A stretch of DNA of 64,000 bases from Mycolicibacter sp. MU0102 (GTDB taxonomy: Bacteria > Actinomycetota > Actinomycetes > Mycobacteriales > Mycobacteriaceae). This document shows, in pieces, positions 60,140-64,000 of the stretch. Made by a program: the position numbers and the translations under genes. Within the stretch, counting starts at the first letter, position 1; the number at the start of each line of letters is the position of its first letter. The stretch covers positions 2,666,001-2,730,000 of the forward strand of contig NZ_OY726398.1 in assembly GCF_963378105.1 (NCBI RefSeq), in the 5' to 3' direction. Under the pieces are notes generated by a model that had not been told where the DNA came from, did not search any database, and worked only from the letters and a program-made list of their open reading frames with translations.

Positions 60140-60790
60140 GTGGTCGCGCAAATCACTACCGGTTCCGAGTTCGACAAACACGGTCGGCCGTTCCGGCGAC
60201 GCAACAACCGACCGGCCGGTTACGCCTTGGCCGCGCTGGCATTGCTGACCGCCGTGGCGTGGGGGGTAGCACTCACCCGGCCGGCCGACGTCCATGAAGT
60301 CGCGGTGTGCAATGCCCCGCCGGCGCCGACCGAGCCAGACCAGCCGCGGCTGGGCACTCAGGTGCCGCGCGCCGCGATGATCAGCACCACCCCGGCCAAA
60401 CTGGCTGACATCAAGGCTCGCGTCCTCAACGCCAGCGGCCGTGCCGGACAGGCCGCCGATGTCGCCGACGCGCTGCGCGACGACGGCTTCGCCCAACCAA
60501 CCGCCGCCAACGACCCCATCTACGCCGAGGACCGGCTGGACTGCCAGGGCCAGATCCGGTTCGGCCCGGCAGGCCAGGCCGCCGCGGCCGCACTGTGGTT
60601 GGTGGCTCCGTGCACGGAACTGTTCCGCGACGACCGCGCCGACGATTCGGTGGATCTGGCGGTCGGCAGCGACTTCGTCAGCCTGTCTCACAGCGACGAC
60701 ATCGAGGCCGCGCTGGCCGGTCTGCGTCCCGACGCCACCGGGTTGCCCGACCCTGCACTGCTGACCAAGATTCATTCCGGCACCTGCTGA
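60140..60790 (+). CDS. cei: cell envelope integrity protein Cei
   Basis: A 216-residue membrane-anchored protein. A single N-terminal transmembrane helix (about residues 24-46, YALAALALLTAVAWGVALT) is preceded by basic residues. The exported part contains a LytR_C domain (about residues 90-175, LADIKARVLNASGRAGQA). The M. tuberculosis orthologue Rv2700 is needed for envelope integrity and virulence. Start is GTG. ppgK follows after 26 bases; suhB, which lies between them in M. tuberculosis, is not present. Confidence 0.9.
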   Translation: MVAQITTGSEFDKHGRPFRRRNNRPAGYALAALALLTAVAWGVALTRPADVHEVAVCNAPPAPTEPDQPRLGTQVPRAAMISTTPAKLADIKARVLNASGRAGQAADVADALRDDGFAQPTAANDPIYAEDRLDCQGQIRFGPAGQAAAAALWLVAPCTELFRDDRADDSVDLAVGSDFVSLSHSDDIEAALAGLRPDATGLPDPALLTKIHSGTC

Positions 60791-60816
60791 CGACCGATCG
60801 CCGAAGAGGAGATCCG

Positions 60817-61623
60817 ATGAGCGACCCCGTCCCCTCCCCGATCGAGGACCGTCCGATCGCCGGCGCCCGGCGGCAGCGACGGGGCTTCGGCGTCGACGTG
60901 GGCGGCAGCGGCATCAAGGGTGGCGTCGTCGATCTGGACACCGGCGCGCTGATCGGTGAGCGGTTCAAGCTGCCGACCCCCAGCCCCGCCACACCGGCCT
61001 TGGTCGCCCAGACCGTCGCCGCGGTGGTCCGGGACTTCGGGTGGACCGGCCCACTGGGTGTCACCTATCCGGGCGTGGTGGTCAACGGTGTCGTGCAGAC
61101 CGCCGCCAACGTGGACAAGTCCTGGATCGGGCTGAACGCGCAGGAGACGATCGCCGCCGAACTCGACGGCCAGCAGATCGTCATCCTCAACGACGCCGAC
61201 GCCGCCGGGCTGGCCGAAGAGCGGTTCGGCGCAGGCAAGAACAACAGCGGCGTGGTCGTCTTGCTCACCTTCGGGACCGGGATCGGCTCGGCGGTGATCC
61301 ACAACGGAAAGCTGCTGCCCAACACCGAACTCGGGCATATCGAGGTGGGCGGCAAAGAAGCCGAACACCGGGCCGCCGCGTCGGTCAAGGAGCGCAGGAA
61401 CTGGTCCATGGAGAAATGGGCCAAGCAGGTGACCATGGTGCTGATGGCGATCGAGGACGCGCTCTGCCCGGACCTGATCATCGTCGGGGGCGGTATCAGC
61501 CGCAAAGCCGATCGGTGGGTGCCATTGCTGGGCAACCGGACCCCGGTGGTCGCCGCGACATTGCAGAACACCGCGGGGATTGTCGGGGCCGCGATGGCGT
61601 CATCGGCCGATGTGACCCGCTGA
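60817..61623 (+). CDS. ppgK: polyphosphate glucokinase
   Basis: A 268-residue ROK-type glucokinase that phosphorylates glucose with polyphosphate or ATP. The phosphate motif is GVDVGGSGIKGGVVDL, and the catalytic/sugar site is LNDADAAGLAEERFG and LTFGTGIGSAVI. The ATG at 60817-60819 follows AGAGGA. A long upstream frame extension is rejected because it would overlap cei. It is immediately after cei and before sigA, as Rv2702 is. Confidence 0.95.
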   Translation: MSDPVPSPIEDRPIAGARRQRRGFGVDVGGSGIKGGVVDLDTGALIGERFKLPTPSPATPALVAQTVAAVVRDFGWTGPLGVTYPGVVVNGVVQTAANVDKSWIGLNAQETIAAELDGQQIVILNDADAAGLAEERFGAGKNNSGVVVLLTFGTGIGSAVIHNGKLLPNTELGHIEVGGKEAEHRAAASVKERRNWSMEKWAKQVTMVLMAIEDALCPDLIIVGGGISRKADRWVPLLGNRTPVVAATLQNTAGIVGAAMASSADVTR

Positions 61624-61752
61624 ATAACGCCCGCTCGGCGATTACCGCCTCACCCTGTCGTTACAATGGTCGACGGCGGCCGCCTAACCGATAGCGGCGA
61701 CTATCCCAGTTGATCACCAACTGAAATAGAGCCGACATTCGACATACCCGAC

Positions 61753-61787
61753 ACTTTCGGTCGCGCACGACGCTGCGACCCGAAAGT
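61753..61787 (+). promoter_or_regulatory. stem-loop in the sigA leader
   Basis: ACTTTCGGTCGC pairs with GCGACCCGAAAGT, giving a 12-bp stem with one bulged base and a ten-base loop. It lies 22 bases before the sigA GTG and is not followed by a T-run. It could influence translation or mRNA stability; there is no functional evidence. Confidence 0.45.
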
Positions 61788-61809
61788 CAGTCCGACCGAA
61801 GGGGTGGAC

Positions 61810-63261
61810 GTGGCAGCGAGCAAGGCACAGCCGGCGACTGAGGAGCCCAAGAAGGGCAGTGCCACCAAGGCACCCGCCAAAGCCGCCGTGAAGTCGCCTG
61901 CGAAGGCTCCCGCCAAGCGGACCGCAGCCAAGGCCACCAAGGCAGCAGCGCCCGCCAAGAAGGCAACCAAGTCGGCCGCCGGCGAGGCCAAGCCCGCGAC
62001 CCGGGGCCCGGCGAAGAAGGCTGCCAAGGCCACCAAGGCCGGCGCCAAGAACGCCGACGCCGACTTGGCACCCGAGGATCTCGACACCGATGTAGAGCTG
62101 GACGGCGAGCCCGGTGACGACGACATCGACGACGCCGACGTGGCCATCGACGATCTCGAGGATGGCGACGGCGACGACGCCGCACCGGGTCCCGCCGCCG
62201 TCGCCGCCGGTAGTGCGGGCGACGAAGAAGACGACGAAATCGCAGAGCCCAGCGAGAAGGACAAGGCGTCCGGCGACTTCGTCTGGGACGAAGAGGAATC
62301 CGAGGCGCTGCGCCAGGCCCGCAAGGACGCCGAGCTCACCGCCTCGGCCGACTCGGTGCGCGCCTACCTCAAGCAGATCGGCAAGGTCGCGCTGCTCAAC
62401 GCCGAAGAGGAAGTCGAGCTGGCCAAGCGGATCGAGGCCGGTCTGTTCGCCACTCAGAAGATGGCCGAGCACACCGAAAAGGGCGAGAAGCTCGCGGTCG
62501 CCTACCGGCGTGACATGGCGTGGATCTGTCGCGACGGCGACCGCGCCAAGAACCACCTGCTCGAGGCCAACCTGCGACTGGTGGTGTCGCTGGCCAAGCG
62601 TTACACCGGCCGCGGAATGGCGTTCCTGGACCTGATCCAGGAGGGCAACCTCGGTCTGATCCGCGCGGTGGAGAAGTTCGACTACACCAAGGGCTACAAG
62701 TTCTCCACCTACGCCACCTGGTGGATCCGCCAGGCCATCACCCGCGCCATGGCCGACCAGGCGCGCACCATCCGTATCCCGGTGCACATGGTCGAGGTGA
62801 TCAACAAGCTCGGCCGCATCCAGCGCGAGCTGCTGCAGGACCTGGGCCGCGAGCCCACCCCCGAGGAACTCGCCCGGGAGATGGACATCACCCCGGAGAA
62901 GGTGCTGGAGATCCAGCAGTACGCCCGCGAGCCCATCTCGCTGGACCAGACCATCGGCGACGAGGGCGACTCGCAGCTCGGTGACTTCATCGAGGACTCC
63001 GAAGCCGTCGTGGCGGTCGACGCCGTGTCGTTCACCCTGCTGCAAGACCAGCTGCAGTCGGTGCTCGAGACGCTCTCCGAGCGCGAGGCCGGCGTGGTGC
63101 GGCTGCGGTTCGGCCTCACCGACGGCCAGCCGCGCACCCTCGACGAGATCGGCCAGGTTTACGGCGTCACCCGCGAACGCATTCGTCAGATCGAGTCGAA
63201 GACGATGTCGAAACTGCGGCACCCCAGCCGGTCCCAGGTCCTGCGCGACTACCTCGACTAG
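61810..63261 (+). CDS. sigA: primary RNA polymerase sigma factor SigA
   Basis: A 483-residue housekeeping sigma-70. A long, low-complexity Lys/Ala/Pro-rich segment (1 to about 85) is followed by an acidic stretch (about 85-150). Then come regions 1.2 (ASADSVRAYLKQIGKVALL), 2 (GNLGLIRAVEKFDYTKGYKF and STYATWWIRQAITRA), 3 and 4 with helix-turn-helix TLDEIGQVYGVTRERIRQIE. The GTG at 61810 with AAGGGG upstream is preferred over one two codons earlier. It is shorter than M. tuberculosis SigA (528), with the difference in the N-terminal region. Confidence 0.97.
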   Translation: MAASKAQPATEEPKKGSATKAPAKAAVKSPAKAPAKRTAAKATKAAAPAKKATKSAAGEAKPATRGPAKKAAKATKAGAKNADADLAPEDLDTDVELDGEPGDDDIDDADVAIDDLEDGDGDDAAPGPAAVAAGSAGDEEDDEIAEPSEKDKASGDFVWDEEESEALRQARKDAELTASADSVRAYLKQIGKVALLNAEEEVELAKRIEAGLFATQKMAEHTEKGEKLAVAYRRDMAWICRDGDRAKNHLLEANLRLVVSLAKRYTGRGMAFLDLIQEGNLGLIRAVEKFDYTKGYKFSTYATWWIRQAITRAMADQARTIRIPVHMVEVINKLGRIQRELLQDLGREPTPEELAREMDITPEKVLEIQQYAREPISLDQTIGDEGDSQLGDFIEDSEAVVAVDAVSFTLLQDQLQSVLETLSEREAGVVRLRFGLTDGQPRTLDEIGQVYGVTRERIRQIESKTMSKLRHPSRSQVLRDYLD

Positions 63262-63274
63262 CGCGCAGCGCGCG

Positions 63275-64000
63275 ATGGCTAAAACGCCTCCTGCGGCAGT
63301 GCTCAGTGCCGTCAACGCGTTTCGTGGCGCTCTGCAGCGCCTGCGCCAGGCCACCGTCCCTGCACCCGTGGCCATCATGGAGCTGGCCTTCGGCGGCTGG
63401 CTGACCCAGGCGCTTGCAGCCGCGGTGCGAATCGGTATTGCAGATGCGCTCAGTGACGGCCCGCTGACCGCCGAGGATGTCGCCCATCGAGTGGGCACCG
63501 ACCCTCGCGCCACGTACCGGCTGATGCGAGCGCTGGCCAGCCACTCGGTGCTCAAACTGCGCCGCGATGGCCGCTTCGCGCTGACCCGTACCGGACAAGC
63601 GCTGGTCTCGGACAACCCGGCCGGCGTAGCCCCGATGCTCGCGTTCATCGGCCACCCGGCGCACCGCGAACACTGGTCGAACCTCGAGCACTCGGTACGG
63701 ACCGGCGAGACCGCCGTCAGCAAGGTCCGCGGGATGTCGTTCTTTTCCTACACCGACACCGACCCTGAGCTGGCGCAGGTCTTCAACGATGCCATGACCG
63801 GCGCGTCCGCTATGGCGATCGAAAGCGCTGTTCCCGCATACGATTTCAGCGCCAGTAAGCTGATCGTGGATGTGGGCGGCGGCCACGGCGCGCTGCTGGC
63901 CGCAGTGCTGCGTCAGGCGCCGGATGCTCGCGGCGTGCTGTTCGATCTACCGCAGGTGGTCGCCGGCGCCGGCGCAACGGTGGCGGACGTGGCGTCACGC
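63275..64000 (+). CDS. SAM-dependent O-methyltransferase (PF00891 type), cut by window end
   Basis: The frame from the ATG at 63275 stays open to the window end: 242 codons with no stop. The N-terminal part is a dimerisation and winged-helix domain (TAEDVAHRVGTDPRATYRL). The SAM-binding motif I is LIVDVGGGHGALLAAVL. This is the plant-caffeate/hydroxyneurosporene/tetracenomycin O-methyltransferase family; the substrate is unknown. It starts only 13 bases after the sigA stop, so it may be read through from sigA. The ribosome site is weak. Confidence 0.85.
   Translation, partial: MAKTPPAAVLSAVNAFRGALQRLRQATVPAPVAIMELAFGGWLTQALAAAVRIGIADALSDGPLTAEDVAHRVGTDPRATYRLMRALASHSVLKLRRDGRFALTRTGQALVSDNPAGVAPMLAFIGHPAHREHWSNLEHSVRTGETAVSKVRGMSFFSYTDTDPELAQVFNDAMTGASAMAIESAVPAYDFSASKLIVDVGGGHGALLAAVLRQAPDARGVLFDLPQVVAGAGATVADVASR

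Noticed and set aside
61714..63723. 669-codon minus-strand frame antisense to sigA
   Set aside because: It mirrors the sigA codon pattern in a high-GC genome, and its product has no family character. sigA on the plus strand is unambiguous.

Overview
The window is a stretch of high-GC actinobacterial chromosome from a non-tuberculous mycobacterium. The lineage is indicated by an adjacent PE/PPE pair, the phosphatidylinositol-mannoside cassette (pgsA, patA, pimA), the arabinofuranosyltransferase AftC, a mycobacterial-type SigA with a long Lys/Ala-rich N-terminus, and gene order that can be followed against the M. tuberculosis Rv2603c-Rv2614c and Rv2667-Rv2703 segments. The species cannot be named from the sequence alone. 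Names such as Rv2672 below are orthology inferences from remembered family features and gene order, not from a search.

Layout. 1-3.2 kb: a PE/PPE-PPW pair followed by about 1.27 kb with no convincing gene. 3.2-7.8 kb: yebC, a UbiB-type kinase, pdxT, tesB2 and pdxS on the minus strand. 7.9-10.4 kb: an accessory insert with a TetR regulator, a Coq4-family protein and a zinc alcohol dehydrogenase. 10.5-16.9 kb: the tightly overlapping minus-strand operon thrS, HIT protein, pgsA, patA, pimA, LemA/NUDIX protein, which starts mycobacterial PIM/LAM synthesis. 17-30.3 kb: an accessory region (thioesterase, DUF1990, nitronate monooxygenase, a ferredoxin/Fe-S regulator/membrane protein/cupin operon, crotonase, acyl-CoA synthetase, DedA, MPT64-like and MmpS-like exported proteins, a large LuxR regulator) lying where M. 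tuberculosis carries a different large block. 30.4-30.9 kb: four tRNA genes (Val-CAC; Gly, Cys, Val-GAC) with clear terminators.

31.2-44.1 kb: lipoprotein, clpC2, an MPT63-like exported protein, ZapE, RibD-like reductase, Rv2672-like lipoprotein, aftC, msrB, the terminal haem cluster hemE-hemY-hemQ of the coproporphyrin route, a DUF3000 protein and RNase D. 44.2-64 kb: a PACE-type efflux protein, dxs, CBS protein, an arsenite-permease-like transporter, a three-gene ABC exporter with a divergent MarR regulator, a TrmA-type RNA methyltransferase, an APC permease, the ceoB/ceoC potassium regulators, several conserved actinobacterial proteins, dut, cei, ppgK, sigA, and an O-methyltransferase gene cut off by the window end.

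The most interesting regulatory signal is a pair of near-identical 19-bp palindromes (CGTCAAC-N5-GTTGACG) flanking and covering the start of clpC2, whose product joins a helix-turn-helix to a ClpC1-like N-domain without any ATPase. Other notable points: minisatellite arrays (57 bp and 80 bp units) at places where synteny with M. tuberculosis breaks, a PACE transporter inserted next to dxs, an Fe-S-type regulator inside the fdxA operon, an exact Crp half-site palindrome before cei, and mosaic codon use within yebC.
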